9,686 bases of DNA, taken from contig PAVX01000008.1 of the NCBI GenBank assembly GCA_002713285.1, positions 1 to 9,686 on the forward strand, read 5' to 3'. Both the position numbers and the translations under genes were made by a program. This document shows positions 1 to 6,655 of this stretch, piece after piece (the first letter of the stretch is position 1; each line of letters begins with the position of its first letter). Below the pieces are notes generated by a model. It was not told the DNA's origin, searched no databases, and saw only the letters and a list, made by a program, of their open reading frames with translations. Origin of the DNA: Flavobacteriales bacterium. GTDB taxonomy: Bacteria > Bacteroidota > Bacteroidia > Flavobacteriales > TMED113.

Positions 1-35
1 CAGAAGAAATGACCGGTAAAAATTTAATAAAATAA
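1..35 (+). CDS. Possible 3' tail of an upstream plus-strand gene (partial)
   Basis: The third frame reads EEMTGKNLIK and stops with TAA at 33-35, two bases before the M20 ATG at 38. That spacing would fit a translationally coupled upstream gene. The other two frames also stop early (10-12 and 17-19), so the choice of frame rests only on the tight spacing. Ten residues are too few to identify a family. Confidence 0.3.
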   Translation, partial: EEMTGKNLIK

Positions 36-37
36 TT

Positions 38-1396
38 ATGAATTATATTCAAAAATATATAGAAGAAAACAAAGATAGATTTATTACAGAATTAATAGAA
101 TTATTAAAGATTCCCTCAATCTCCGCAGATCCTGCTTACTCTGACCATGTTTTAAACTGTGCAGATGCAGTGTCAGAAGCCATGAGAAACGCAGGAGCAA
201 ATAATGTAGAAATTTGTAAAACAAATGGATATCCAATTGTTTATGGAGAAAAAATTATTGACGAATCTTTACCTACAGTCTTAATTTACGGACATTATGA
301 TGTTCAACCACCTGACCCTTTAGAGCTATGGGATTCTGAACCATTTAATCCAGAGATTAGAGATGGTAAAATATATGCAAGAGGAGCATGTGATGATAAA
401 GGACAATTTTTTATGCATGTAAAAGCTGCAGAAATTATGATTTCTACAAATACTCTACCATGTAATATAAAATTTATGATTGAAGGAGAAGAAGAAGTTG
501 GCTCTGAAAACTTAGAAACATTTGTGAAAAATAATAAAAGCCTATTATCAGCAGATATTATATTAATCTCAGATACAGGTATTATCGCAAATGACACACC
601 TTCAATTACAACGGGACTAAGAGGACTTAGCTACGTAGAAGTAGAAGTCACTGGACCTAATCGAGATTTACACTCTGGATTATATGGTGGAGCAGTAGCA
701 AATCCTATAAATATTCTATGTAAAATGATAGCATCATTACATAATGATAAAAAACAAATTACTATTCCAGGTTTTTATGATCAAGTTGAAAATCTATCCC
801 AAGAAGATAGAAAACGGATGGCTCCACCATTCAATATAGAAGATTACAAATCTGAGCTTGACATTGAAGAAGTTTATGGGGAAGATAATTTTAGCACTAT
901 GGAAAGAAACTCTATCCGACCTACTCTAGATGTTAATGGGATATGGGGAGGATATATTGAAGAAGGTGCAAAAACAGTGATAGCTTCCAAAGCATATGCA
1001 AAAATATCTATGCGACTCGTCCCTAATCAAAAATCAGATGATATCACAGCTCTATTTCAAAATCATTTTAAATCAATAGCTCCTAAAGGTGTGAAGGTAA
1101 AAGTTACTCCTCACCATGGTGGAGAAGCATATGTCTCTCCTACCAACAATAAAGGATATATCGCAGCAAGTAAAGCGATGGAAGATACATTTGGAAAAAA
1201 ACCAATACCTATTAGAACTGGTGGAAGCATCCCTATTGTTGCTCTGTTTGAAAAAGAACTTGGGTTAAAGTCTATTTTAATGGGTTTTGGATTAGATTCA
1301 GACGCTATACACTCGCCCAATGAACACTATGGGTTATTTAATTTTTTTAAAGGTATTGAAACAATACCTTTATTTTTTAAATACTTTTCTCAATAA
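38..1396 (+). CDS. M20/M28-type zinc dipeptidase (carnosinase-like peptidase M20)
   Basis: This is a probable cytosolic di-zinc exopeptidase that cleaves dipeptides or short peptides. The M20 metal site is complete: H86 and D88 in GHYDVQP, bridging D119 in RGACDDKG, catalytic base E152 and metal ligand E153 in EGEEEVGS, D179 in LISDT, and H425 in DAIHSPNEH. H212 in RDLHSG lies in the lid/dimerisation domain (about residues 193-350) and corresponds to the histidine that reaches the partner subunit's active site. At 452 residues it matches the usual length of the family. No signal peptide is visible. The ATG is 2 nt after a possible upstream stop codon and has no Shine-Dalgarno sequence. It converges on tsaB. 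A terminator-like hairpin lies within its last codons. The family is clear; the exact peptide substrate cannot be read from the sequence. Confidence 0.93.
   Translation: MNYIQKYIEENKDRFITELIELLKIPSISADPAYSDHVLNCADAVSEAMRNAGANNVEICKTNGYPIVYGEKIIDESLPTVLIYGHYDVQPPDPLELWDSEPFNPEIRDGKIYARGACDDKGQFFMHVKAAEIMISTNTLPCNIKFMIEGEEEVGSENLETFVKNNKSLLSADIILISDTGIIANDTPSITTGLRGLSYVEVEVTGPNRDLHSGLYGGAVANPINILCKMIASLHNDKKQITIPGFYDQVENLSQEDRKRMAPPFNIEDYKSELDIEEVYGEDNFSTMERNSIRPTLDVNGIWGGYIEEGAKTVIASKAYAKISMRLVPNQKSDDITALFQNHFKSIAPKGVKVKVTPHHGGEAYVSPTNNKGYIAASKAMEDTFGKKPIPIRTGGSIPIVALFEKELGLKSILMGFGLDSDAIHSPNEHYGLFNFFKGIETIPLFFKYFSQ
1348..1378 (+). terminator. Intrinsic terminator embedded in the 3' end of the M20 coding sequence
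   Basis: An 11-bp perfect stem runs from 1348-1358 (TAAAGGTATTG) to 1362-1372 (CAATACCTTTA), with an AAA loop at 1359-1361 and six T residues at 1373-1378. The hairpin and T-tract end 16 nt before the stop-codon T at 1394, so they lie wholly inside the reading frame. The stem has only three G-C pairs but has no mismatch. The T-tract follows the stem only on the plus strand, so it suits the M20 transcript and not tsaB. Confidence 0.5.
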
Positions 1397-1451
1397 ACAT
1401 ATCTGATTATTGGCTACATTAACTTTTAGAGTCAAAATAGCAGATACTATC

Positions 1452-2159
1452 TTACAAATTACTTATTAACGGTTTTTTAGGTTTTGTGGGAATGAAGTTT
1501 TTTAAATACATAGGTTCAAAATAAGCAACATCAATAAAGTTTTTAGTATTAAATTTATGTTGTGCTAAAAAACCTAAATGCTTTGCAGAAGGATAATCTT
1601 CATTTAAAAAAATTGCATTTTGATGTTCAATATCTGCTAGTTTATATTGGCCAGGACCAAAAAAGTAAACAGTATGCTTTTGAAAATATTTTTCAAATGA
1701 AAACACATTAACATCACACGCAAAGGGCGCTAAATATTCTTTGCAATGATCATTATAAATAGCAGTATAGACTTCTCCTACCCTAGAGTCCAATAAAGGA
1801 AAAAATAAACTATTGTTTTTAAAGTCAATAGCGTTGTTGTTGAGCAAGCCTGATGTCATTGATTGAAGGGTTGAGACTGCAATAGCAGGTTTGTCTAATG
1901 CAAATGCAAAACCTTTAATAGATGCAGCACCTATTCTCAGGCCTGTGTATGATCCTGGGCCAGCGCTAAATGCAAATGCGTCAAAATCACTAATGGATAT
2001 GTTAGATTCGATTAACAAGGATTCTATTAAAACATGTAGCTGTTCACCATGAGAATAATTTTCATTAAAATATTCTTGAATAAAAAGAAGTTTCCCGTTT
2101 TCACAAATGGAAACAGAACAGTTTTTTGAACTTGTCTCTAAACATAATATCAAAGCCAT
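1452..2159 (-). CDS. tsaB: tRNA threonylcarbamoyladenosine biosynthesis protein TsaB
   Basis: TsaB is the ASKHA-fold partner of TsaD and TsaE in making the t6A37 modification on ANN-decoding tRNAs in the cytosol. The N-terminus ILCLETSSKNCSVS (residues 4-17) is the typical phosphate-1 type strand. The hallmark GPGSYTGLRIG is at 67-77, and the conserved LDSRVGEVYTAIY segment is at 123-135. SHGEQL at 36-41 fills the place of the family HSE motif. At 235 residues it is of ordinary length and lacks the metal-site histidines and the length of TsaD. The ATG is 3 nt after the stop of the small CAMC membrane gene, so it is probably the last gene of the oxidase-accessory transcript. Its 3' end faces the M20 gene across 55 bp without a strong terminator of its own. 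Confidence 0.93.
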   Translation of the reverse strand: MALILCLETSSKNCSVSICENGKLLFIQEYFNENYSHGEQLHVLIESLLIESNISISDFDAFAFSAGPGSYTGLRIGAASIKGFAFALDKPAIAVSTLQSMTSGLLNNNAIDFKNNSLFFPLLDSRVGEVYTAIYNDHCKEYLAPFACDVNVFSFEKYFQKHTVYFFGPGQYKLADIEHQNAIFLNEDYPSAKHLGFLAQHKFNTKNFIDVAYFEPMYLKNFIPTKPKKPLISNL

Positions 2160-2162
2160 ACA

Positions 2163-2387
2163 CTAACTATTTATGGCATCTTTTTTTCTGACATACATCC
2201 AGATAAAACCAAATAATATTAAAATATATGGGAACATCATTAAATATAAAATTCCGGAATTTAATCCATTTGCAAGAGTAGCTCCTGCTTCTTGGCTTGA
2301 TTCTGCAACTACACGACACATCGCACATTGAGAATAAGATTCAAAAAGAAGTGTAAAACAAAGTCCAAAAAACAATCTAAGCTTCAT
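2163..2387 (-). CDS. Small CAMC-motif membrane protein of the cytochrome oxidase cluster (uncharacterised)
   Basis: This 74-residue protein has a hydrophobic, signal-like N-terminus (about 3-19), a Cys pair in QCAMCR (C21 and C24), a short polar stretch ending in GLNSGILYLMM, one confident transmembrane segment (about 46-66), and a positively charged tail (VRKKDAINS). If the first segment is cleaved or serves as an anchor, the CxxC pair would sit on the periplasmic face just after it. The gene starts 2 nt after the SCO stop and ends 3 nt before tsaB, so it is tightly placed in the oxidase operon. I recall similar short CxMC proteins beside oxidase genes in other Bacteroidota, but I know of no assigned function. 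A copper- or heme-related assembly role is inference from the Cys pair and the neighbours. Confidence 0.85.
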   Translation of the reverse strand: MKLRLFFGLCFTLLFESYSQCAMCRVVAESSQEAGATLANGLNSGILYLMMFPYILILFGFIWMYVRKKDAINS

Positions 2388-2389
2388 GA

Positions 2390-3127
2390 TTAATTTTGCT
2401 TTATTTCATAATTTTCTTTATAATCCGTAATGCTTAATCTTTGTATCTCACTCATTAATAGTTTAACATCACTATACAGGGTTCCATCATAGAAAAATTT
2501 AACATTTTTTTTCTTATCTAAACCTGTTCTTAAATATCCTTTCTGATCTATAATACTAATACTTGATGAGTGAAAAACTCCTCCAGGAGCTAAACTATCT
2601 TGACCAACGGCTAAAGAAAAACCTGACTGAACAATATCATAAATATATTCTTCTTCTCCAGTTAAAAATTCCCAATTTGACAGGTCTATATTCATTGACT
2701 GTGCATAATCTTTCATTCTTTCTGGAGTATCATGATTAGGATCTACACTGATTGATATAATTTTAAAATTATTTATATCATATTTTTTGATCTTGTTTTG
2801 CAATTCAATTAAATTCAATGTTGTGGTAGGACAAATAGTTGGACAAGACGTGAAAAAGAAATTCACAACATAATTATAACCTAATAAGTCAATATTTGTA
2901 ATGTAATTATTATCCTGATTAATAAGTTTAAATTCTGGTACTTGTAAAGAATCTGTGAATTCAGAAATATTACCAAGAGAATCTGTGACTAAATGTGTTT
3001 TCGGAAAATAACCAAGAGTTAAAATATTATGTGTTGCTTTTTCGACAACTTGAACTAATAAATACGGGAAGACTAGTATTAAAAATAGTATCACCCATTT
3101 TTTAATATGTACTTTACTTTTTCTCAC
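2390..3127 (-). CDS. SCO1/SenC family copper chaperone for cytochrome oxidase
   Basis: SCO proteins are membrane-anchored thioredoxin-fold proteins that bind copper and help assemble or reduce the CuA site of COX subunit II. An N-terminal anchor spans about residues 11-28, after a basic start. The copper ligands are present: C95 and C99 in TSCPTICP, and H186 in GGVFHSSS. SVDPNHDTPERM (127-138) is the usual SCO motif. At 245 residues the length is normal. The start is GTG at 3125-3127, and its last base is shared arrangement with the COX IV stop: the minus strand reads TAGTG, so TAG and GTG share one G. No ATG start lies nearby, which supports the GTG and translational coupling. The 74-residue CAMC gene follows after 2 nt. 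Family assignment is firm. Confidence 0.93.
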   Translation of the reverse strand: MRKSKVHIKKWVILFLILVFPYLLVQVVEKATHNILTLGYFPKTHLVTDSLGNISEFTDSLQVPEFKLINQDNNYITNIDLLGYNYVVNFFFTSCPTICPTTTLNLIELQNKIKKYDINNFKIISISVDPNHDTPERMKDYAQSMNIDLSNWEFLTGEEEYIYDIVQSGFSLAVGQDSLAPGGVFHSSSISIIDQKGYLRTGLDKKKNVKFFYDGTLYSDVKLLMSEIQRLSITDYKENYEIKQN

Positions 3128-3444
3128 TATCCAATTGCTCCGTGATAACTTGCCTCAGAAAGTAAAATAAATAATAAATAAGGTATTAAAACAAACATTG
3201 GTGCAATAATCGAGAGCTGAAGAGGCTTGGTTTCATGTCCCAAGTGCATAAATGTCATGACTATATAATAAGCCTTAAATAAAGTAAGTACAATAAAAGT
3301 ATGATTTAAAAGCGTAACACCTATAATTGAGTTCTCCGTTAAAACTACTGGCTTAAATATCCCCAATAAAACTTCGATTGTTGTTAAGACGAATAGTATC
3401 CAAAATACCATCCAAATTTTTCGTGTAGAACTAGCTTCTGCCAT
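3127..3444 (-). CDS. Cytochrome c oxidase subunit IV (prokaryotic COX4 type)
   Basis: This is a small accessory subunit of a heme-copper oxidase in the cytoplasmic membrane. Its 105 residues carry three predicted transmembrane segments (about 9-29, 47-66 and 78-97). The signature FKAYYIVMTFMHLGHE at 56-71 is typical of the bacterial COX IV/CyoD-like family in Bacteroidota. It lies 12 nt after the canonical COX III gene, and its TAG stop overlaps the SCO GTG by one base. The short length is normal for the family. Confidence 0.9.
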   Translation of the reverse strand: MAEASSTRKIWMVFWILFVLTTIEVLLGIFKPVVLTENSIIGVTLLNHTFIVLTLFKAYYIVMTFMHLGHETKPLQLSIIAPMFVLIPYLLFILLSEASYHGAIG

Positions 3445-3456
3445 ATTATTATTTTT

Positions 3457-4248
3457 TTAAACTAAATAGAAAAATGTAAATACAAATACCCAAACAAGAT
3501 CAACAAAGTGCCAATACAAACCTACTTTTTCAACCATTTCATAATGACCTCGTTTCTCATATGTATCTCTCAATACATTAATAAAAATAATAATGAGAAT
3601 AACTACTCCTGAAAAAACATGAAAACCATGAAAACCAGTAATGAAAAAGAAAAAGTCTGCAAATAATGGATGACCATATTGATTGAAAATTAAATTAGCA
3701 CCATGTATTTCCTTAGCAGAAGCGATGAAATTAGCAGCAACTTCCCCTGTTAAAATTTCGCCATGTCTAATGATTTCATTTGTTGTCCCTTGAACAAAAT
3801 GAGCTATTGACCCATCTGCACCTCTTAAAGCCCCCTCGTAAGTTCCGTGAATAAAATGTGACCATTCCCATGCCTGAGAACCTAAAAATATTAATCCACC
3901 TATAATAGTTAAACCTAACCATAAAATAACTCCTTTTTTATTCATCTTATTACCATGATGAACAGCTAAAACCATCGTTACAGAACTCATAATTAATATA
4001 AAAGTCATCAAAGCAACAAATAACATAGGATATTCACCATGAACAAATGGAAAATGATTAAATACTTCATCTGCAATAGGCCAAGCATCAGCATGCACAA
4101 ACCTTTGAAAACCATATGCTCCCAAAAAAGCCGAAAAAGTTAATGCATCTGTCATTAAAAAAAACCACATCATTAGCTTACCATAGCTTGCTACCATTGG
4201 CCTAATACCACCACCCCAAACATTCTTTTTTACTACTGAATCTTGCAT
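3457..4248 (-). CDS. Cytochrome c oxidase subunit III (canonical)
   Basis: This is the integral-membrane subunit III of an aa3-type oxidase, which stabilises subunit I and helps its proton uptake. It has 263 residues with an amphipathic start, hydrophobic segments around 24-46, 73-96, 106-125, 196-223 and 243-263, and the hallmark blocks GSQAWEWSHFIH (123-134), FITGFHGFHV (202-211) and YWHFVDLVW (245-253). A hydrophilic loop at about 135-195 sits between the WEW and HGFH blocks. A TAnnTTTG-type box and a weak hairpin lie in the 77-bp gap upstream, so this gene may head its own transcript leading to COX IV, SCO, the CAMC protein and tsaB. Often called ctaE/coxC; I leave the symbol blank because naming varies. 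Confidence 0.94.
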   Translation of the reverse strand: MQDSVVKKNVWGGGIRPMVASYGKLMMWFFLMTDALTFSAFLGAYGFQRFVHADAWPIADEVFNHFPFVHGEYPMLFVALMTFILIMSSVTMVLAVHHGNKMNKKGVILWLGLTIIGGLIFLGSQAWEWSHFIHGTYEGALRGADGSIAHFVQGTTNEIIRHGEILTGEVAANFIASAKEIHGANLIFNQYGHPLFADFFFFITGFHGFHVFSGVVILIIIFINVLRDTYEKRGHYEMVEKVGLYWHFVDLVWVFVFTFFYLV

Positions 4249-4282
4249 AATATTTATATTCCTAGATTAATTAAGAACACAG

Positions 4283-4290
4283 CAAATGTA
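4283..4290 (-). promoter_or_regulatory. Candidate Bacteroidota -7 promoter box upstream of COX III
   Basis: The minus strand reads TACATTTG, an exact match to the Bacteroidota consensus TAnnTTTG. A start site about 7 nt downstream would give a leader of roughly 28 nt before the ATG at 4248. No clear TTTG -33 element is seen; only a T-run about 16-21 nt upstream of the box. A short motif in AT-rich DNA can arise by chance. Confidence 0.35.
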
Positions 4291-4305
4291 ATAATTATTT
4301 TAATG

Positions 4306-4323
4306 AAAAAATAGAACTCTATT
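4306..4323 (-). terminator. Weak hairpin plus T-tract after the short COX III-like gene
   Basis: On the minus strand, AATAG-AGTT-CTATT (4323-4310) forms a 5-bp stem with a 4-nt loop, followed directly by further T residues. It begins 3 nt past the stop codon of the COX III-like gene and just before the candidate promoter at 4283-4290. The stem is short and AT-rich, so partial attenuation is more plausible than full termination. Confidence 0.25.
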
Positions 4324-4325
4324 GC

Positions 4326-4889
4326 TTAATTTATAAACAATAAAAAGAGAAATAAATATAGCCATAGAATGGTTAAAAAATGCCAAAATCTAACTACTAA
4401 TTTCACCCCATTGAAATTAGATGAAGTATATTGTCTTCTAATTGATCGAATATATACAACGATTAAAGGTATTAATCCACCTATAAAATGTATTATATGA
4501 GTAAGTGTTAAAACATACAAATATGATGATGCTACATTATTGCCTGATAAAAATTTACCATTCTTAACCAACGCATACCAACCAAATACTTGTAGTAAAA
4601 AGAATAATGCGCCAAACAATATCGTTAAAAATAATGACTTTGTTAACATTTTAAAATTATCAGAAGTAATATAGTTAATTGCAAAATGACCGAAAAAACT
4701 GCTAATACATATCATTAGAGTGCTGATGTAAAACTCATTTGGTAAAATAATGTCATCCCATTGAGAACCTAGTCCTTTTTTTGACACAATATATGCACTG
4801 GTTAATCCAGCAAATAACATAATAATACTAAACATACCATACATTAATAATGTTTGATGTGCTTCTTTAATTTTTTGATCTGAATTCAT
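4326..4889 (-). CDS. Short cytochrome c oxidase subunit III paralogue (heme-copper oxidase subunit III family)
   Basis: This 187-residue protein has five predicted transmembrane segments (about 14-35, 53-73, 84-107, 121-145 and 167-187). The layout is that of five-helix COX III proteins lacking the first two helices. THIIHFIGG (130-138) matches the HGxHxxxG region, and RFWHFLTILWLYLF (167-180) matches the C-terminal YWHFVDxVW block. The Asp of that block is replaced here by Thr (HFLT against HFVD in the neighbour), so it is a diverged subunit and not a recent duplicate. It lies 14 nt after ctaB. Paired long and short COX III genes are, from memory, common in Bacteroidota oxidase clusters. It may occupy a second subunit position in the same complex; that is inference. 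Confidence 0.88.
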   Translation of the reverse strand: MNSDQKIKEAHQTLLMYGMFSIIMLFAGLTSAYIVSKKGLGSQWDDIILPNEFYISTLMICISSFFGHFAINYITSDNFKMLTKSLFLTILFGALFFLLQVFGWYALVKNGKFLSGNNVASSYLYVLTLTHIIHFIGGLIPLIVVYIRSIRRQYTSSNFNGVKLVVRFWHFLTILWLYLFLFLLFIN

Positions 4890-4903
4890 AATGAAATAAT
4901 TAT

Positions 4904-5767
4904 CTAAATGTATTTATCTATTATATATACTATTTGAATCAAAGGTAAATATACTAAACTACAAATCATTAATTTTTTTGCATCAACAATTTGTTTTGTT
5001 TTTAATAATTGAAAAGCTTGAAATAAAAACATGGAACCACTCATAAAGACTATAATGGCTCCAACCAAGGATAAATCCAACTTAGATTGAATCGAAAAAT
5101 AATTTAATAACAACGGTGACAGTGACACAGGCAAAAGCCAAAATGTATAAAAAACTATTTGAAAAGCTGTTTTATGATCTTTTCTTCCAGAAGGCAACAA
5201 TTGTATACCTCCTTTTTGATAATCGTCATATCGTACCCAAGCTATAGACCAAAAATGAGGGAATTGCCATAAAAATTGAATAGCAAATAAGATGCCTGTC
5301 TCTAACCCAAATTTATTAGTAACAGCAACCCAACCTAACATAAATGGCATAGCTCCTGGAAAAGCACCAATCAATCCAGAAAGAGGGGTGTGTGTTTTTA
5401 GCGGAGTATAACCGATCACATAAACTAATGCTGATAAAGCACCGAAAAAAGCACATCGAAAATTAATCATAGCAAGACAACACACTCCAACAAAAGCAAG
5501 TATCAATGAAAAAATAAAAGCCGATTGGATTGGTATTCTTTTAGTTGGTAAAGGACGGTTTTTTGTTCTATCCATTAAGGCGTCTATGTTTACTTCATAT
5601 ACTTGATTTAATACATTTGAAGCACCCACAAGTGAAACACCGCCAATTAATAATTTAAGCAACAAATTGACATCAATCATAGGTGTTGCTAACAAATATC
5701 CTGCTACACATGAGAAAATAACAGTAGCAGAAAGTCTTGGCTTTAATAATTCAATATAATTATACAA
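4904..5767 (-). CDS. ctaB: Protoheme IX farnesyltransferase (heme O synthase)
   Basis: CtaB is a UbiA-superfamily membrane prenyltransferase that adds a farnesyl group to heme B to give heme O, the precursor of heme A in aa3 oxidases. Motif 1 is NQVYEVNIDALMDRTKNRPLP, whose key residues N54, E58, D62, D66 and R67 lie at 54-74. The second motif region runs from YTPLKTHTPLSG (120-131) through WQFPHFWSIAW (167-177) to the acidic pair D181-D182 and QLLP. Seven to nine hydrophobic segments fill its 287 residues, a normal length. The start is TTG at 5765-5767: the frame has no ATG or GTG between it and the stop at 5792-5794, and the product begins, as expected, a few residues before ELLKPRLS. A promoter-like box and a palindrome lie directly upstream. 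It heads the oxidase accessory block. Confidence 0.95.
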   Translation of the reverse strand: MYNYIELLKPRLSATVIFSCVAGYLLATPMIDVNLLLKLLIGGVSLVGASNVLNQVYEVNIDALMDRTKNRPLPTKRIPIQSAFIFSLILAFVGVCCLAMINFRCAFFGALSALVYVIGYTPLKTHTPLSGLIGAFPGAMPFMLGWVAVTNKFGLETGILFAIQFLWQFPHFWSIAWVRYDDYQKGGIQLLPSGRKDHKTAFQIVFYTFWLLPVSLSPLLLNYFSIQSKLDLSLVGAIIVFMSGSMFLFQAFQLLKTKQIVDAKKLMICSLVYLPLIQIVYIIDKYI

Positions 5768-5782
5768 GTGTTGAAAATTTTG

Positions 5783-5808
5783 TTTGTAAACTTAATTAAA
5801 TTTACAAA
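5783..5808. repeat. 26-bp interrupted palindrome upstream of ctaB
   Basis: TTTGTAAA (5783-5790) and TTTACAAA (5801-5808) form a perfect 8-bp inverted repeat around an inner palindrome TTAATTAA (5792-5799). Only the pair 5791/5800 (C and A) breaks symmetry. It lies between the dehydrogenase stop and the ctaB TTG and overlaps the candidate promoter box at 5805-5812. It could be an operator, or a weak hairpin; it lacks G-C pairs in its core, and the AT-richness of the DNA makes chance possible. Confidence 0.4.
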
Positions 5809-5812
5809 ACTA
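5805..5812 (-). promoter_or_regulatory. Candidate -7 promoter box upstream of ctaB
   Basis: The minus strand reads TAGTTTTG, an exact TAnnTTTG match. It overlaps the TAG stop of the dehydrogenase gene (5810-5812). Transcription starting about 7 nt downstream would leave a leader of roughly 30 nt before the ctaB TTG. No convincing -33 element is visible. A similar box (TAGTTTAA, 8741-8748) sits at nearly the same distance upstream of gcvH. Confidence 0.35.
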
Positions 5813-6655
5813 TATCACAGAACGGCCTTTTAATTTTTCCCAATCTTTTTCTGGCCTAACAGATAAATTTGTCTTCCAAGCACCCTCCAGAGTACTTAGA
5901 TTCACATTTAGTTTTTTAGCAAAATTAATAATAGCTTGAATATCTTTCGGAAAACAACTACCCCCAAAACCTAACTTGCCATCCGGACCAGGGACAGATA
6001 AATGAGAATGACCTATACGACCATCTCTTAAAAAACCCTCAATAGCTAAATCCCAATCTGACCCAACTTTATCGCTAAGTAATTTCATCTCATTCAGGAA
6101 TGATACTTTTGTAGCAAAGAAGCAATTATTCATATATTTGATTAGCTCTGCTGTTTCAAAATTTGTTTCAATAATTGGTACCGATTGACCAAATCTCCAT
6201 TTGAATAAAGATGTTACTTGCTCTGTATGTGCCTTATCTCCCCCTAAAATAAACCTAGACTGATTAATAAAATCATATTTTGCTGATCTCTCTGTTAAAA
6301 ATTCTGGATTAAATACAAAATTTAAATTTTGAAATTCTTTTTGAAATAATCTTGTAGTACCTGGAACAATTGTAGATCTAATCAAAATAATATTTTGTTT
6401 ATTACTTACCTTACTAATTGATAATAAAACATCATGAAGAATATCTAAATTAATACTACCATCTGTATTTGATGGAGTAGGCACAGAGACAAATATAAAT
6501 TGAGATTGATTAACTGTTTCCTCTAAAGTATGTGATGATAGCTTAGGGTTTTTATCATATACCTTAACTACCGCATCGCAACCGGTTTGAGCTGAAAAAC
6601 CAAATTCAACTGCAGACCCTACAAATCCTCTTCCTATAATTCCTATTGTTTTCAT
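5810..6655 (-). CDS. Short UDP-glucose/GDP-mannose dehydrogenase family protein lacking the UDP-binding domain
   Basis: The family oxidises a nucleotide sugar to its uronic acid with two NAD+. Residues 1-100 form the Rossmann domain: GRGFVG (8-13), D34 after the second strand (NAD preference), and RSTIVPGTT (93-101). The central domain carries NPEFLTERSA (116-125), K173 and N177 in ELIKYMNN, and the catalytic C234 with D238 in FGGSCFPKD. All expected catalytic residues are present. The protein ends at 281 residues, whereas UDP-glucose dehydrogenases usually have about 390-440; the C-terminal nucleotide-sugar (UDP) binding domain is missing. There is no sign of a remnant: the next gene, ctaB, follows after 42 nt. 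It overlaps the epimerase stop by 4 nt (ATGA). The substrate is uncertain. It probably serves cell-surface polysaccharide synthesis with the epimerase. Confidence 0.88.
   Translation of the reverse strand: MKTIGIIGRGFVGSAVEFGFSAQTGCDAVVKVYDKNPKLSSHTLEETVNQSQFIFVSVPTPSNTDGSINLDILHDVLLSISKVSNKQNIILIRSTIVPGTTRLFQKEFQNLNFVFNPEFLTERSAKYDFINQSRFILGGDKAHTEQVTSLFKWRFGQSVPIIETNFETAELIKYMNNCFFATKVSFLNEMKLLSDKVGSDWDLAIEGFLRDGRIGHSHLSVPGPDGKLGFGGSCFPKDIQAIINFAKKLNVNLSTLEGAWKTNLSVRPEKDWEKLKGRSVI

Noticed and set aside
304..597. 97-codon open frame on the minus strand inside the M20 gene
   Set aside because: It is antisense to a gene whose frame carries a full set of catalytic motifs, and its translation shows no recognisable domain.
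1111..1320. 69-codon open frame on the minus strand inside the M20 gene
   Set aside because: Shadow of the M20 frame with no family resemblance.
1441..1454. AGATA-C-TATCT palindrome at the tsaB stop as a tsaB terminator
   Set aside because: After allowing for a loop only about 4 base pairs remain and no T-tract follows directly.
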